Assembly: GCA_964372215.1 (NCBI GenBank)
Contig: CAYJQC010000032.1
Location: 1 to 45,641 of the forward strand
DNA length: 45,641 bases
DNA from: DAIMFL01 sp964372215
Lineage (GTDB): Bacteria; Pseudomonadota; Alphaproteobacteria; Dongiales; Dongiaceae
Direction: 5' to 3'
The notes under the pieces are model-generated. The model saw only the letters and a list, made by a program, of their open reading frames with translations. It had not been told where the DNA came from and made no database searches. The translations under genes were made by a program, and so were the position numbers. The stretch's first letter is position 1. Each line of letters opens with the position of its first letter. Shown in pieces: positions 28,223 through 37,237 of the stretch.

Positions 28223-28324
28223 GCAGGATCGGTGGCGCCTTCCGGCCGGCTGCGGCGCAACGTCACTCCGCCGCCGCCGGCGATTCCCGGCGCATCGCTT
28301 GGCATGTCGGGGTGCGGAGAATAT

Positions 28325-29056
28325 ATGTTCGCCGTCATGCACCGCTTCGCCAACCCCGCCCGCTTCATGCGCATCGCCACGGCCGTCCTGCCGTGGAGCG
28401 CGGTGGCGGCGGCCCTGCTGATCGCCGGCGGGCTGTTCTTCGCCCTGTTCGACTCGCCGCCCGACTACCAGCAGGGCGAGACGGTCCGGATCATGTACGT
28501 CCATGTGCCGGCCGCCTGGATGGCGATGTTCGTCTATGCCGGCATGGCGCTGGCCAGCGCCGTCGCGCTGGTCTGGCGCCATGGCCTGGCCGACGTGGTC
28601 GCCCGCGCCTCGGCGCCGGTCGGCGCCGCCTTCACCCTGATCGCGCTGGCGACCGGCTCGCTCTGGGGCAAGCCGATGTGGGGCACCTGGTGGGTGTGGG
28701 ACGCCCGGCTGACCTCGTTCCTGATCCTGTTCTTCCTCTATCTCGGCTACATGGCGCTGGCCAACGCGTTCGACGATCCGGCGCGCGGCGGCCGCGCCGC
28801 GGCGATCCTGGCGCTGGTCGGCGCGGTCAACCTGCCGATCATCAAGTTCTCGGTCGACTGGTGGAACACGCTGCACCAGCCGGCCAGCGTCGCGCGCATG
28901 GGCGGGCCGTCGATCGATCCCGCCATGCTGGTGCCGCTGCTGCTGATGGCGCTCGGCTTCACCGCCTACTACGTCGCCGTGCTGCTGCTGCGGGTGAAGG
29001 CGGAGCTGATCGGGGCGCGGCTGCGGGCGGCGCAGCTCCTGCGCGCGCAAGGCTGA
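28325..29056 (+). CDS. ccmC: Heme handling protein CcmC
   Basis: 243 residues and six membrane spans. CcmC loads heme onto CcmE at the periplasmic face. The WWD-domain motif reads WGTWWVWDARLTS, and the heme-coordinating histidines are in MYVHVPAAW and the NTLHQPASV loop, so the site is intact. The start is ATG 28325, preceded by GGAGA at 6-7 bases. An in-frame ATG at 28232 would add 31 Pro/Gly-rich residues not seen in the family. This is the only long gap in the operon (102 bases after ccmB), so a secondary promoter is possible. Confidence 0.96.
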   Translation: MFAVMHRFANPARFMRIATAVLPWSAVAAALLIAGGLFFALFDSPPDYQQGETVRIMYVHVPAAWMAMFVYAGMALASAVALVWRHGLADVVARASAPVGAAFTLIALATGSLWGKPMWGTWWVWDARLTSFLILFFLYLGYMALANAFDDPARGGRAAAILALVGAVNLPIIKFSVDWWNTLHQPASVARMGGPSIDPAMLVPLLLMALGFTAYYVAVLLLRVKAELIGARLRAAQLLRAQG

Positions 29057-29063
29057 GGGCGGC

Positions 29064-29261
29064 GTGCCGACCCGCCTGCAGGCGTTTCTCGACATGGGCG
29101 GCCATGGCGGCTTCGTGTGGCCGGCCTACGGCCTGACCGCGCTGGTGCTGATCGCGCTGCTGGTGACGAGTCTCCGGGCGCTGCGCCGCCGCCAGGCGGC
29201 GCTCGACGCGCTCGAGCGCGACGGCGGCGCAACCGCGCGCCGCCGCGGCCGGCCGGTGTGA
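29064..29261 (+). CDS. ccmD: CcmD heme exporter subunit (GTG start)
   Basis: A 65-residue single-span protein. It has the family pattern FLDMGGHGGFVWPAYGLTALVLIALL followed by a basic cytoplasmic tail (RALRRRQAAL). CcmD is needed for release of holo-CcmE from CcmC. GTG 29064 has GAGGG a few bases before it, and internal ATG 29094 would cut the conserved part, so GTG is chosen. It sits between ccmC (7-base gap) and ccmE (2-base gap). Confidence 0.9.
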   Translation: MPTRLQAFLDMGGHGGFVWPAYGLTALVLIALLVTSLRALRRRQAALDALERDGGATARRRGRPV

Positions 29262-29263
29262 TC

Positions 29264-29743
29264 ATGGCGGGCCTGAAGCGCAAGCATCGCCGCCTGATCT
29301 TCGTCGCCGTCGGCATGGCGCTGCTGGCCGGCGCCGCCGCGCTGATCCTCAATGCCGCGCGCGACACCCTGGTGTTCTTCTACAGCCCGAGCGAGCTGGC
29401 CGCCGCGCCGCCGCCGGGCAGCCGGGCCTTTCGCCTCGGCGGGCTGGTCGAGGACGGCAGCCTGGCGCGCGGCGACGACGGCACCATCCGCTTCGAGGTC
29501 ACCGATCTCAAGACCGCCGTGGCGGTCGCCTATCGCGGCATCCTGCCCGACCTGTTCCGCGAGGGGCAGGGCGTGGTGGCGCTCGGCACGCTCGGCCCCG
29601 ACGGCGTCTTCGTCGCCACCGAGGTGCTGGCCAAGCACGACGAGAACTACATGCCGCCGGAGGTCGCCGCCGCGCTCAAGCAATCCGGCGAATGGCGCCC
29701 CGACGACACGGCGGGCGGCGCGCCCCAGGAGACCACGCAATGA
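29264..29743 (+). CDS. ccmE: Heme chaperone CcmE
   Basis: A 159-residue periplasmic heme chaperone anchored by one N-terminal span (LIFVAVGMALLAGAAALIL). A six-stranded beta-barrel follows, and heme is bound covalently at the His in LAKHDENYMPPEV (HxxxY with the axial Tyr). The signature FFYSPSEL and RLGGLVEDGS are present. ATG 29264 is chosen; the longer frame is a shadow of ccmD. The stop overlaps ccmF (ATGA). It receives heme from CcmC and delivers it to CcmF/H. Confidence 0.96.
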   Translation: MAGLKRKHRRLIFVAVGMALLAGAAALILNAARDTLVFFYSPSELAAAPPPGSRAFRLGGLVEDGSLARGDDGTIRFEVTDLKTAVAVAYRGILPDLFREGQGVVALGTLGPDGVFVATEVLAKHDENYMPPEVAAALKQSGEWRPDDTAGGAPQETTQ

Positions 29744-31713
29744 TCGTCGAGCTCGGGCATTACGCGCTGATCCTGGCGCTCGGCGTGGCGCTGATCCAGG
29801 CGGTGCTGCCGCTGATCGGCGCGGCGCGCCACAGCACGCCGCTGATGGCGGTGGCCGGGCCGGCGGCGCTCGCCCAGCTGCTGCTGATCGGCTTCGCCTT
29901 CGCCGCGCTGATGCAGGCCTACATCGTCTCGGATTTCTCGGTGGCGAGCGTCGCCGCGAATTCCCACACCCTGCAGCCGCTGCTCTATCGGATCACCGGG
30001 GTCTGGGGCAACCACGAGGGCTCGCTGCTGCTCTGGGTGTTCATCCTGGCGCTGTTCGGCGCCGCGGTCGCCGCCTTCGGCGGCAACCTGCCGCCGACCC
30101 TGAAGGCGCGGGTGCTCGGCGTCCAGGCGATGATCGGGGTCGGCTTCCTGGCCTTCACGGTGCTGACCTCGAATCCGTTCGCCCGGCTCGATCCGCCGGC
30201 GCTCGAGGGCGCCTCGCTCAATCCGATCCTGCAGGACCCCGGCCTGGCATTCCATCCGCCGATGCTCTATCTCGGCTATGTCGGCTTCTCCATGGCGTTC
30301 TCCTTCGCGATCGCCGCCCTGATCGAGGGCCGGGTCGATGCCGCCTGGGCGCGCTGGGTGCGGCCCTGGACGCTGGCCGCCTGGACCGCGCTCACCTGCG
30401 GCATCGGACTGGGGAGCTGGTGGGCCTATTACGAGCTCGGCTGGGGCGGCTGGTGGTTCTGGGACCCGGTGGAGAACGCCTCGTTCATGCCGTGGCTGTT
30501 CGGCACCGCGCTCTTGCATTCGGCGATCGTGGTGGAGAAGCGCGACGCCCTGAAGAGCTGGACCATCCTGCTCGCCATCATCACCTTCGCCCTGTCGCTG
30601 CTCGGCACCTTCCTGGTGCGCTCGGGCGTCATCACCTCGGTCCACGCCTTCGCCACCGACCCGACCCGCGGCCTGTTCATCCTGCTGCTGCTGGCGCTCG
30701 CCATCGGCGGCTCGCTGGCGCTGTTCGCGCTGCGCGGCCCGACCCTCAAGCCGGGCGGGCTGTTCGCGCCGGTCAGCCGCGAGGGCGCGCTCATCGTCAA
30801 CAACCTGCTGCTGTCGGTGGCCGGCGCCATCGTCTTCATGGGCACGCTGTTCCCGCTGTTCGGCGAGGCCTTCGGGGCCAGCGTTTCGGTCGGCTTTCCG
30901 TACTACAACAAGACCTTCCTGCCGGTGATGGTGCCGCTGATCGCGCTCGCCGCGGTCGGCCCGCTGCTGCCGTGGAAGCGCGGCGATTTGCTGGGCGCGT
31001 TGCAGCGGCTGCAGGCGGCCGGCGCGTTCGCGCTGCTGATGGTCGCGCTGTCCTGGTACCTGCATCGCGACGGACCGGTGCTGGCGCTGCTCGGCATCGG
31101 GCTCGGCGCCTGGCTGCTGGCCGGCAGCGCGGTCGAGCTCGCGGAGCGGATCAAGCTGTTCGCCGCGCCGTGGTCCGAAACCCGCCGCCGTGCCGCCGCC
31201 CTGCCGCGCGCCGCCTGGGGCATGACCCTGGCCCATGGCGGGATCGCCATCGTCATTCTCGGCATCACCGGCTCGTCGGCCTGGAAGGTCGAGGAGATCC
31301 TGGTGATGCACCCGGGCGAGACCGTGCGGGTTGCCGGACTCGACTACCGCTTCGACGGGGTGAGCGAGGTCGCCGGTCCCAACTACAGCGCGACCCGCGG
31401 CCAGTTCACCATCACCCGCGACGGCGCGCCGGTCGCCGTGCTGACGCCGGAGAAGCGCGCGTATCCGGCGGCCGGCATGCCGACCACCGAGGCCGGCATC
31501 CACACCACGGGGATGGCCGACCTCTACACCGTGCTGGGCGATCCCGACGGCCAGGGCGGCTGGACCGTGAAGCTGTTCTACGAGCCGATGGTGCCGTGGA
31601 TCTGGGCCGGCGTGCTGATCATGGCGGCCGGCGGCCTGGCCTCGCTCAGCGACCGGCGCCTGCGGATCGGCGCCCCGGCGCGACGCCGGCTGGCGGCCGT
31701 GGCGCGCATCTGA
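29740..31713 (+). CDS. ccmF: Cytochrome c heme lyase subunit CcmF
   Basis: 657 residues with about 15 membrane spans, the core of the heme ligation complex with CcmH and CcmI. The WWD-type motif reads WGGWWFWDPVENASFMPWL. Histidines in VWGNHEGSLLLW and TALLHSAIVVEKR are placed as heme ligands, and a large periplasmic domain lies near the end (WKVEEILVMHPGETV ... LTPEKRAYPAAGMPTTEAGI). ATG 29740 overlaps the ccmE stop. Length is typical. It transfers heme from CcmE to reduced apocytochrome c thiols. Confidence 0.97.
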   Translation: MIVELGHYALILALGVALIQAVLPLIGAARHSTPLMAVAGPAALAQLLLIGFAFAALMQAYIVSDFSVASVAANSHTLQPLLYRITGVWGNHEGSLLLWVFILALFGAAVAAFGGNLPPTLKARVLGVQAMIGVGFLAFTVLTSNPFARLDPPALEGASLNPILQDPGLAFHPPMLYLGYVGFSMAFSFAIAALIEGRVDAAWARWVRPWTLAAWTALTCGIGLGSWWAYYELGWGGWWFWDPVENASFMPWLFGTALLHSAIVVEKRDALKSWTILLAIITFALSLLGTFLVRSGVITSVHAFATDPTRGLFILLLLALAIGGSLALFALRGPTLKPGGLFAPVSREGALIVNNLLLSVAGAIVFMGTLFPLFGEAFGASVSVGFPYYNKTFLPVMVPLIALAAVGPLLPWKRGDLLGALQRLQAAGAFALLMVALSWYLHRDGPVLALLGIGLGAWLLAGSAVELAERIKLFAAPWSETRRRAAALPRAAWGMTLAHGGIAIVILGITGSSAWKVEEILVMHPGETVRVAGLDYRFDGVSEVAGPNYSATRGQFTITRDGAPVAVLTPEKRAYPAAGMPTTEAGIHTTGMADLYTVLGDPDGQGGWTVKLFYEPMVPWIWAGVLIMAAGGLASLSDRRLRIGAPARRRLAAVARI

Positions 31714-31729
31714 ACCGGAACCGGGCCCG

Positions 31730-32287
31730 ATGTCCACGCGCCGCCTGCTGTTCCTGGCGCCCGCCCTGCTGTTCGCCGGGCTGGTCGCCTATCTCGCCCA
31801 TGGGCTGCGTCCGGAGCGCGACCCCAGCGTGGTGCCCTCGGCATTGATCGGCAAGCCGGCGCCGGAATTCGACCTGCCGCCGCTCTATGACGGCGAGCCC
31901 GGCCTCGCGCGCGCCGATCTGGTCGGTGCGGCGGCGGGCAAGCCGGTGCTGGTAAACTTCTTCGCGTCGTGGTGCGTGCCGTGCCGGGCCGAGCATCCCG
32001 TGCTGATGCGGCTGGCGCGCGAGCAGGGCGTGACGCTCTACGGCATCGCCTACAAGAACCAGCCCGAGGACGCCAAGGCGTTTCTCGACGAGCTCGGCAA
32101 TCCCTTCGCGCGGGTCGCCCAGGACGTGACCGGCCGCACGGCGATCGATTTCGGCCTGTACGGCGTGCCCGAGACCTATGTGATCGACGGCACCGGGCGC
32201 ATCCGCTTCCGCCAGGTCGGGCCGCTCTACCCGCATGTGCTCGACGAGCAGATCCTGCCGTTGCTGGCGGAGCTGGCGGCGGAATGA
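31730..32287 (+). CDS. ccmG: Thiol-disulfide oxidoreductase CcmG/DsbE
   Basis: A 185-residue membrane-anchored thioredoxin-like protein that keeps apocytochrome c cysteines reduced. It has one N-terminal span (LLFLAPALLFAGLVAYL), an active site FFASWCVPCRAEHP (WCxxC), the CcmG central insert YGIAYKNQPEDAKAFL, and cis-Pro in YGVPETYVID. ATG 31730 is 16 bases after ccmF; the stop overlaps ccmH (ATGA). Confidence 0.96.
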   Translation: MSTRRLLFLAPALLFAGLVAYLAHGLRPERDPSVVPSALIGKPAPEFDLPPLYDGEPGLARADLVGAAAGKPVLVNFFASWCVPCRAEHPVLMRLAREQGVTLYGIAYKNQPEDAKAFLDELGNPFARVAQDVTGRTAIDFGLYGVPETYVIDGTGRIRFRQVGPLYPHVLDEQILPLLAELAAE

Positions 32288-32784
32288 CGGGCCCGTGCCG
32301 CGCCCTGCTGTTCGCCGCGCTGTGCGCCGCGACCCTGGCCGCCGGGACGCCGCCGGCGCCGGCGGTCGAGCCCGGCGAGATGCTGGCCGACCCCGCGCTC
32401 GAGGCGCGGGCCCGGGCGATCACCCGCGAGATCCGCTGCCTGGTCTGCCAGAACCAGTCGATCGACGACTCCGATGCCGAGCTGGCGCGCGACCTCAGGG
32501 TGATCGTGCGCGAGCGCATCACCGCCGGCGACGGCGACGACCAGGTCCGCCAGTACCTGGTGGCGCGCTACGGCGACTTCGTGCTGCTCGATCCGCCGGT
32601 GAAGCCGGCGACCTGGCTGCTGTGGTTCGGCCCGCCGGTCCTGCTGCTCGCCGGCGCGATCGGCGTCGGCCTGCGGCTGCGCCGGCGCGCCGCGCAGCCG
32701 CCGGCGCCGCCGCTCTCGGCCGCCGAGCGGGCGCGCCTCGATGCCATTCTCGCCGGCGACGGCGAAGGCCCGGACCGGCCATGA
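32284..32784 (+). CDS. ccmH: Cytochrome c-type biogenesis protein CcmH (CycL-like)
   Basis: A 166-residue periplasmic thiol protein with a signal peptide, a three-helix bundle and one C-terminal span. The redox motif IRCLVCQNQSIDDSDAELARDLR carries both cysteines (RCxxC). The membrane segment is LLWFGPPVLLLAGAIGVGL. It takes part in the apocytochrome thiol reduction and heme attachment with CcmF. Start and stop overlap ccmG and ccmI by four bases each. It corresponds to the short CcmH seen when CcmI is a separate gene. Confidence 0.95.
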   Translation: MTGPCRALLFAALCAATLAAGTPPAPAVEPGEMLADPALEARARAITREIRCLVCQNQSIDDSDAELARDLRVIVRERITAGDGDDQVRQYLVARYGDFVLLDPPVKPATWLLWFGPPVLLLAGAIGVGLRLRRRAAQPPAPPLSAAERARLDAILAGDGEGPDRP

Positions 32785-34187
32785 GCGACGATCTTCCGTT
32801 CTGGCTCGGCGCCGGGCTGCTGACGGCACTGGTGGTGGTCGCCCTGCTGCGGCCGCTGCTGCGGCCGGCCGCGCCGGCGGCGGGGCGCACGCCCTACGAT
32901 CTCGCGGTCTATCGCGACCAGCTCGCCGAGATCGCCCGCGACACCGCCCGCGGGGTGCTGGACCCGGCGGAATCCGAGGCCGCCCGGCTGGAGATCGAGC
33001 GCCGGATCCTGGCCGCCGCCGAGACCCCGGCGCCTGCTGCCGCCGGCCCCGGCGCGGCGCCGCGCTGGCTGGCGGCGGCGATCGCGATCGGGCTGCCGGC
33101 GCTGGCGCTCGCCGGCTATCTCGGGCTCGGCGCGCCCGGCCTGCCGGGGGCACCGGCCGCCGACCAGCCGGTCGCCGCCGCGCCGCCGGAAGCTGACGAC
33201 ATGCAGGCCCTGGTCGAGCAGCTCGCCCAGCGCATGGCGGCCAATCCCGGCGATGCCAAGGGCTGGCTGCTGCTCGGCCGCTCCTACGGTTCGCTCGGCC
33301 GCTACCAGGACAGCGCCACCGCCTACGCGGCGGCGATCGCCCACGGCGCCGGCGCCGGCGTCGAGGGCGCGCAGGTCCACGCGGCCTATGGCGAGGCGCT
33401 GACCGCGGCGGCCGACGGCCAGATCACCGCCGCCGCCCGGGCCGCCTTCGACGCCGCCGTGGCCAGCGACCCGGCCGAGCCGCGCGCCCGCTTCTATCTC
33501 GCCCTCGCCAAGGCCCAGGAGGGCAGGCTCGACGCCGCGCTCGCCGACTGGGTGGCGCTCGAGGCGGAGGCGCCGGCCGACGCGCCCTGGCGCGCCGCCG
33601 TCACCGATCAGATCGAGCGCGCCGCCGCCGCGCTCGGCCTCGACCCCGCGACCCTGCCGGGCCGGGCCTCGGCGGCGGCGACCGGCATGCCGAGCCCGGA
33701 CGAGGGCGATCTCGCGGCGGCCGCGGAGATGACCCCGGAAGAGCGCGACGCCTTCGTCCGCAGCATGGTCGAGCGGCTGGCAGCCCGGCTGGCGAGCGCG
33801 CCGGACGACCTCGAGGGCTGGCTGCGCCTGGCGCGCGCCTATGGCGTGCTCGGCGACGCCGAGAAGGCGCAGGACGCCTGGGCCCACGCCGCCGCCCTGG
33901 CGCCGACCCGGGTCGACGTGCTGCTCGGCTACGCCCAGGCGATCCGCGACGCCAGCGTCGAGGAGGCGCCGCTGGCGCCGGAATTCGCCGACGCCGTGGC
34001 CAGGGCGCGCGCCCTCGATCCGGAGAATCCGCTCGGCCTCTATCTCGGCGGGCTGGCGGAGAGCGCGGCCGGCAACGCGCCGGCGGCCCGGGCGCTGTGG
34101 CAGCAATTGCGCGACCGCTTGCCCGAAGGATCGCCCGAGCGGGTCGAGATCGAGGCCCGGCTGGCGACCCTGCCGGACGGCTCCTGA
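32781..34187 (+). CDS. ccmI: Cytochrome c-type biogenesis protein CcmI (TPR protein)
   Basis: 468 residues. Two N-terminal spans (FWLGAGLLTALVVVALL and WLAAAIAIGLPALALAGYL) enclose the cytoplasmic leucine-zipper-like loop (YDLAVYRDQLAEIARDTARGVL). A large periplasmic TPR region binds the C-terminal helix of apocytochromes. Two similar TPR blocks are seen, MAANPGDAKGWLLLGRSYGSLGRYQDS and LASAPDDLEGWLRLARAYGVLGDAEKA, so the domain appears duplicated. ATG 32781 overlaps ccmH. It ends the ccm operon. Confidence 0.94.
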   Translation: MSDDLPFWLGAGLLTALVVVALLRPLLRPAAPAAGRTPYDLAVYRDQLAEIARDTARGVLDPAESEAARLEIERRILAAAETPAPAAAGPGAAPRWLAAAIAIGLPALALAGYLGLGAPGLPGAPAADQPVAAAPPEADDMQALVEQLAQRMAANPGDAKGWLLLGRSYGSLGRYQDSATAYAAAIAHGAGAGVEGAQVHAAYGEALTAAADGQITAAARAAFDAAVASDPAEPRARFYLALAKAQEGRLDAALADWVALEAEAPADAPWRAAVTDQIERAAAALGLDPATLPGRASAAATGMPSPDEGDLAAAAEMTPEERDAFVRSMVERLAARLASAPDDLEGWLRLARAYGVLGDAEKAQDAWAHAAALAPTRVDVLLGYAQAIRDASVEEAPLAPEFADAVARARALDPENPLGLYLGGLAESAAGNAPAARALWQQLRDRLPEGSPERVEIEARLATLPDGS

Positions 34188-34263
34188 GCCGCCCGCCGGC
34201 TTGCCGCCGTGGGCCGGCGCTCGCTACACTCGCCGGCGACGGATCGTGGAGGAGCGGGCGGCG

Positions 34264-35343
34264 ATGAACATGGTTCCCAGCCTGGCGGCCGGGCAATCCG
34301 GCGGGGCCGCCGATGCCGGCGCCGGACCGGCGTTCACCATTCCGGCGGGCTGGTACCACGACCCCGAGATCTGGGCGCTGGAGCGGGCGCGGGTGTTCGG
34401 CCGCGAATGGCTTCTGATCGGGCATCAGGGCCAGGTCGAGAACCCCGGCGACTACGTCGCCGCCGAGATCGCCGGCTGGCGCATCTTCGCGATCCGTGGC
34501 CGCGACGGCACCCTCAAGGGCTTCCACAATGTCTGCAGCCATCGCGCGGCGCCGCTGCTCGACGCCGGCGCCGGCCATTGCGAGGTCCTGCGCTGCCGCT
34601 ATCACCGCTGGGTCTACGACAGCGACGGCCGGCTCAAGGCGACGCCGGATTTCGGCGCGCAGCCGGGCTTCGACCGTGCCGATCACGGGCTGAAGCCGAT
34701 CCGGGTCGCGGCCTGGCGCGGCCTGGTCTTCGCCAATCTCGATCCCGCGGCGGGATCGCTCGAGGACGGGCTTGGCGCCCTGGCCGAGATGGTCGCGCCA
34801 TACCCGATCGAGACCTACCGGTCGGTCCGCCAGGTCAGCTTCGACATCGCCTGCAACTGGAAGACCTATACCGACAACTTCGTCGAGGGCTACCACATCC
34901 CGGGGATCCATCCGGGGCTCAACGCGGCGATCGATTTCAAAGGCTTCGCAGTCGAGAACCGCGACCGCATCGTGATCATGTCGGCGCCGCAGCGCGACGG
35001 CTCGATCTACGAGGGGGTGTGGCTGTGGCGCTACCCCAACACCACCCTGTCGGTGTTCGCCGGCGGCATGAACACCTCCAGCATCTTCGCGCTCGACCGC
35101 GGCCGGACCCGGCTGGTCTATAATTTCTATTTCGCCGATCGATCGGCGGCGGCCCAAGCGGCGATCGAGCGCACCATCGAGGCCAATTGCGCCATCGTGC
35201 GCGAGGATTTCGGCATCTGCGAGGCCGCCCAGGGCAATCTCGAGGCCGGAATCTACGAACGCGGCCCGCTCAGCCCGGCCCACGAGGCCGGAGTCGGCCA
35301 TTTCCACGACATGTTGCGCCGCACGCTCGGGCTGGCCGGATAG
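34264..35343 (+). CDS. Rieske-type aromatic-ring-hydroxylating dioxygenase alpha subunit
   Basis: A 359-residue mononuclear iron oxygenase. The Rieske [2Fe-2S] ligands are NVCSHRAAP and LRCRYHRW (CxH...CxxH). The catalytic iron is bound by the two histidines of YHIPGIHPGL with a late Asp in VREDFGICE, and the bridging Asp is in YTDNFVEGYH, so the enzyme is complete. The layout fits the single-component alpha subunits of the choline/carnitine/glycine-betaine monooxygenase group more than classic aromatic dioxygenases. No reductase or ferredoxin partner is nearby. ATG 34264 follows GGAGGAG about 9 bases upstream. It is followed after 152 bases by a polar amino acid ABC transporter, which hints that its substrate might be imported, but this is speculative. 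Confidence 0.88.
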   Translation: MNMVPSLAAGQSGGAADAGAGPAFTIPAGWYHDPEIWALERARVFGREWLLIGHQGQVENPGDYVAAEIAGWRIFAIRGRDGTLKGFHNVCSHRAAPLLDAGAGHCEVLRCRYHRWVYDSDGRLKATPDFGAQPGFDRADHGLKPIRVAAWRGLVFANLDPAAGSLEDGLGALAEMVAPYPIETYRSVRQVSFDIACNWKTYTDNFVEGYHIPGIHPGLNAAIDFKGFAVENRDRIVIMSAPQRDGSIYEGVWLWRYPNTTLSVFAGGMNTSSIFALDRGRTRLVYNFYFADRSAAAQAAIERTIEANCAIVREDFGICEAAQGNLEAGIYERGPLSPAHEAGVGHFHDMLRRTLGLAG

Positions 35344-35495
35344 CCGCGGCTCCGTCCGCGGCCGCGAGCGGCTGGCCGGCGCCGCGACCCGCGGCCATTT
35401 CCCCCTTGGCAAGCTCGCCGCAAGCCGTCTACCTTGGCGCGGCAGGGACAAAGGCCAGAAAAACAAGGCCCTATCAATCAAGGTATGAGGGAGAC
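35344..35495. other. Region between Rieske oxygenase gene and ABC transporter
   Basis: 152 bases, without a gene. The last 45 bases are AT-richer (around 35450-35485) and may carry the promoter of the transporter operon. Confidence 0.4.
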
Positions 35496-36269
35496 ATGGG
35501 GCAATCCGCCCCCGCGCTCGTCGTCGAGGATCTGCACAAGCGGTTCGGTGAACTCGAGGTGCTGAAAGGTGTTTCGCTGGCGGCCAATGATGGCGACGTG
35601 ATCGCGCTCATCGGCAGCAGCGGATCCGGCAAGAGCACCCTGCTGCGCTGCATCAACCTGCTGGAGACACCCGACGAGGGCCGGGTCTATCTGAGCGGCG
35701 AGCTCATCCGCATGCGTGCCGTCCGGGGCGGCCACGCGGTGCCCGAGGACCGCCGGCAGGTCGACCGGATCCGCGCCAGCCTGGGCATGGTGTTCCAGAG
35801 CTTCAATCTGTGGTCCCACATGACCGTGCTCGAGAACGTCATCGAGGCGCCGGTGCATGTGCTCAAGCTGTCGAAGGCCGAGGCGGTCGAGCGCGCGCGC
35901 GTCCTGCTCGACAAGGTCGGCATCGCCGACAAGCTCGATTCCTATCCCTCGCATCTCTCGGGCGGGCAGCAGCAGCGCGCGGCGATCGCCCGGGCGCTCG
36001 CCATGCAGCCCAAGGTGCTGCTGTTCGACGAGCCGACCTCGGCGCTCGACCCCGAGCTGGTCGGCGAGGTGCTGCGGGTCATGCGCCAGCTCGCCGACGA
36101 GGGCCGCACCATGCTGATCGTCACCCACGAGATGGCCTTCGCCCGCGAGGTCGCGTCGGAGGTGATCTTCCTGCACCAGGGTCGCGTCGAGGAGCAGGGC
36201 GCGCCCGCCCAGGTGTTCGGCGATCCGAAGTCGGAGCGCTGCCGCCAATTCCTGACCGGCAATTTGTAG
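35496..36269 (+). CDS. Polar amino acid ABC transporter ATPase (HisP/GlnQ/OccP type)
   Basis: A 257-residue ABC ATPase. Walker A is IGSSGSGKST, Q-loop MVFQSFNLWSHMTVLENV, signature HLSGGQQQRAAIARAL, Walker B VLLFDEPTSALDPE, and H-loop IVTHEM. The insert RMRAVRGGHAVPEDRRQVDRI is typical of the HisP branch. ATG 35496 is preceded by GAGGGAG close by. It is the first gene of an ATPase - binding protein - permease - permease set, all on the plus strand with short gaps, and would energise import of basic or opine-like amino acids. Confidence 0.95.
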   Translation: MGQSAPALVVEDLHKRFGELEVLKGVSLAANDGDVIALIGSSGSGKSTLLRCINLLETPDEGRVYLSGELIRMRAVRGGHAVPEDRRQVDRIRASLGMVFQSFNLWSHMTVLENVIEAPVHVLKLSKAEAVERARVLLDKVGIADKLDSYPSHLSGGQQQRAAIARALAMQPKVLLFDEPTSALDPELVGEVLRVMRQLADEGRTMLIVTHEMAFAREVASEVIFLHQGRVEEQGAPAQVFGDPKSERCRQFLTGNL

Positions 36270-36352
36270 GCCGCTGTCCGCGCCGCCCCGGACGGGCACC
36301 GGGACGGCGGGGGCGCCGGCCTGATGAACGTCAAGCAAGAAGGAGACCGAAC

Positions 36353-37138
36353 GTGAAGCTCAAGAACCTGGCTACCCTGGCGTTTGCCGCCGCCGCCCTG
36401 ACGCTGGGCGGCATCGGCGCCCAGGCCGAGATGATGAAGATCCGGATTGCGACCGAAGGCGCCTACCCGCCGTTCAACTACGTCGATGCCAATGGCGAGC
36501 TGCAGGGCTTCGACGTCGACATCGCCAAGGCGCTGTGCGACCACCTCAAGGCCGACTGCACCATCGTCGCGCAGGACTGGGACGGCATCATCCCCGGGCT
36601 GCTCGCCAACAAGTACGACGCCATCATCGCCTCGATGTCGATCACCGAGGAGCGCAAGCAGAAGGTCGACTTCACCCAGAAGTACTACAACACGCCGGCC
36701 AAGTTCGTGCACCGCAAGGGCGTCGACATCGACATCTCGCCCGCCGGCCTGGCTGGCAAGGCGATCGGCGTGCAGCGCGCGACCATCCACGAGAACTTCG
36801 TGCGCGACAACTTCCCCGAGGCCGACATCCGCAGCTACGACACCCAGGAGAACGCCAATCTCGACATGGCGGCCGGTCGCCTCGACCTGCTGCTGGCCGA
36901 CAGCGTGGCGCTCGACGAGGGCTTCCTGAAGACCGATGCCGGCAAGGATTTCGAGTTCATCGGCCCTGGCTACAGCGACCCGAAATGGTTCGGCGACGGC
37001 GCCGGGATCGCGGTGCGCAAGGGCGATGCCGACCTGCTCGCGGCCCTCAACAAGGCGATCAAGGAGATCCGCGCCGACGGCACCTACAAGGCGATCAACG
37101 ACAAGTACTTCGCCTACGACGTCTACGGCGCCGAGTAA
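36353..37138 (+). CDS. Periplasmic amino acid-binding protein (LAO/HisJ-like), GTG start
   Basis: A 261-residue solute-binding protein. A signal peptide (LATLAFAAAALTLGGIGAQA) precedes the mature domain, which follows the LAO/HisJ pattern (IRIATEGAYPPFNYVDANG, GFDVDIAKALCDHL, WDGIIPGLLANKYDAIIASMSITEERK). The alpha-amino acid-binding Arg in TEERKQ and Asp in LLADSVALDEG are present. GTG 36353 has AAGGAG 8 bases upstream, deciding the start. A pair of cysteines in ALCDHLKADC could form the disulfide seen in basic amino acid binders. A hairpin after the stop may stabilise this part of the mRNA. Confidence 0.94.
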   Translation: MKLKNLATLAFAAAALTLGGIGAQAEMMKIRIATEGAYPPFNYVDANGELQGFDVDIAKALCDHLKADCTIVAQDWDGIIPGLLANKYDAIIASMSITEERKQKVDFTQKYYNTPAKFVHRKGVDIDISPAGLAGKAIGVQRATIHENFVRDNFPEADIRSYDTQENANLDMAAGRLDLLLADSVALDEGFLKTDAGKDFEFIGPGYSDPKWFGDGAGIAVRKGDADLLAALNKAIKEIRADGTYKAINDKYFAYDVYGAE

Positions 37139-37156
37139 TCGGCGTTACGATGACCG

Positions 37157-37191
37157 GCGACCGCCGTCCGCCCGATGCGGGCGGCGGTCGC
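37157..37191 (+). terminator. Hairpin after the binding-protein gene
   Basis: A 13-bp stem with one T-G pair (37157-37169 with 37179-37191) and a nine-base loop, 18 bases after the binding-protein stop, without a T-run. This placement is typical of structures that attenuate readthrough and protect binding-protein mRNA, so that more binding protein than permease is made. Confidence 0.5.
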
Positions 37192-37237
37192 GACCCCGCC
37201 GGCGCTTTCAGTTCGGGCCGATCGCCATGAACGCGGC

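Noticed and set aside
29647..31737. 696-codon minus-strand frame opposite ccmF
   Set aside because: Gln/Arg/Gly-rich shadow of a membrane protein gene; no start signal.
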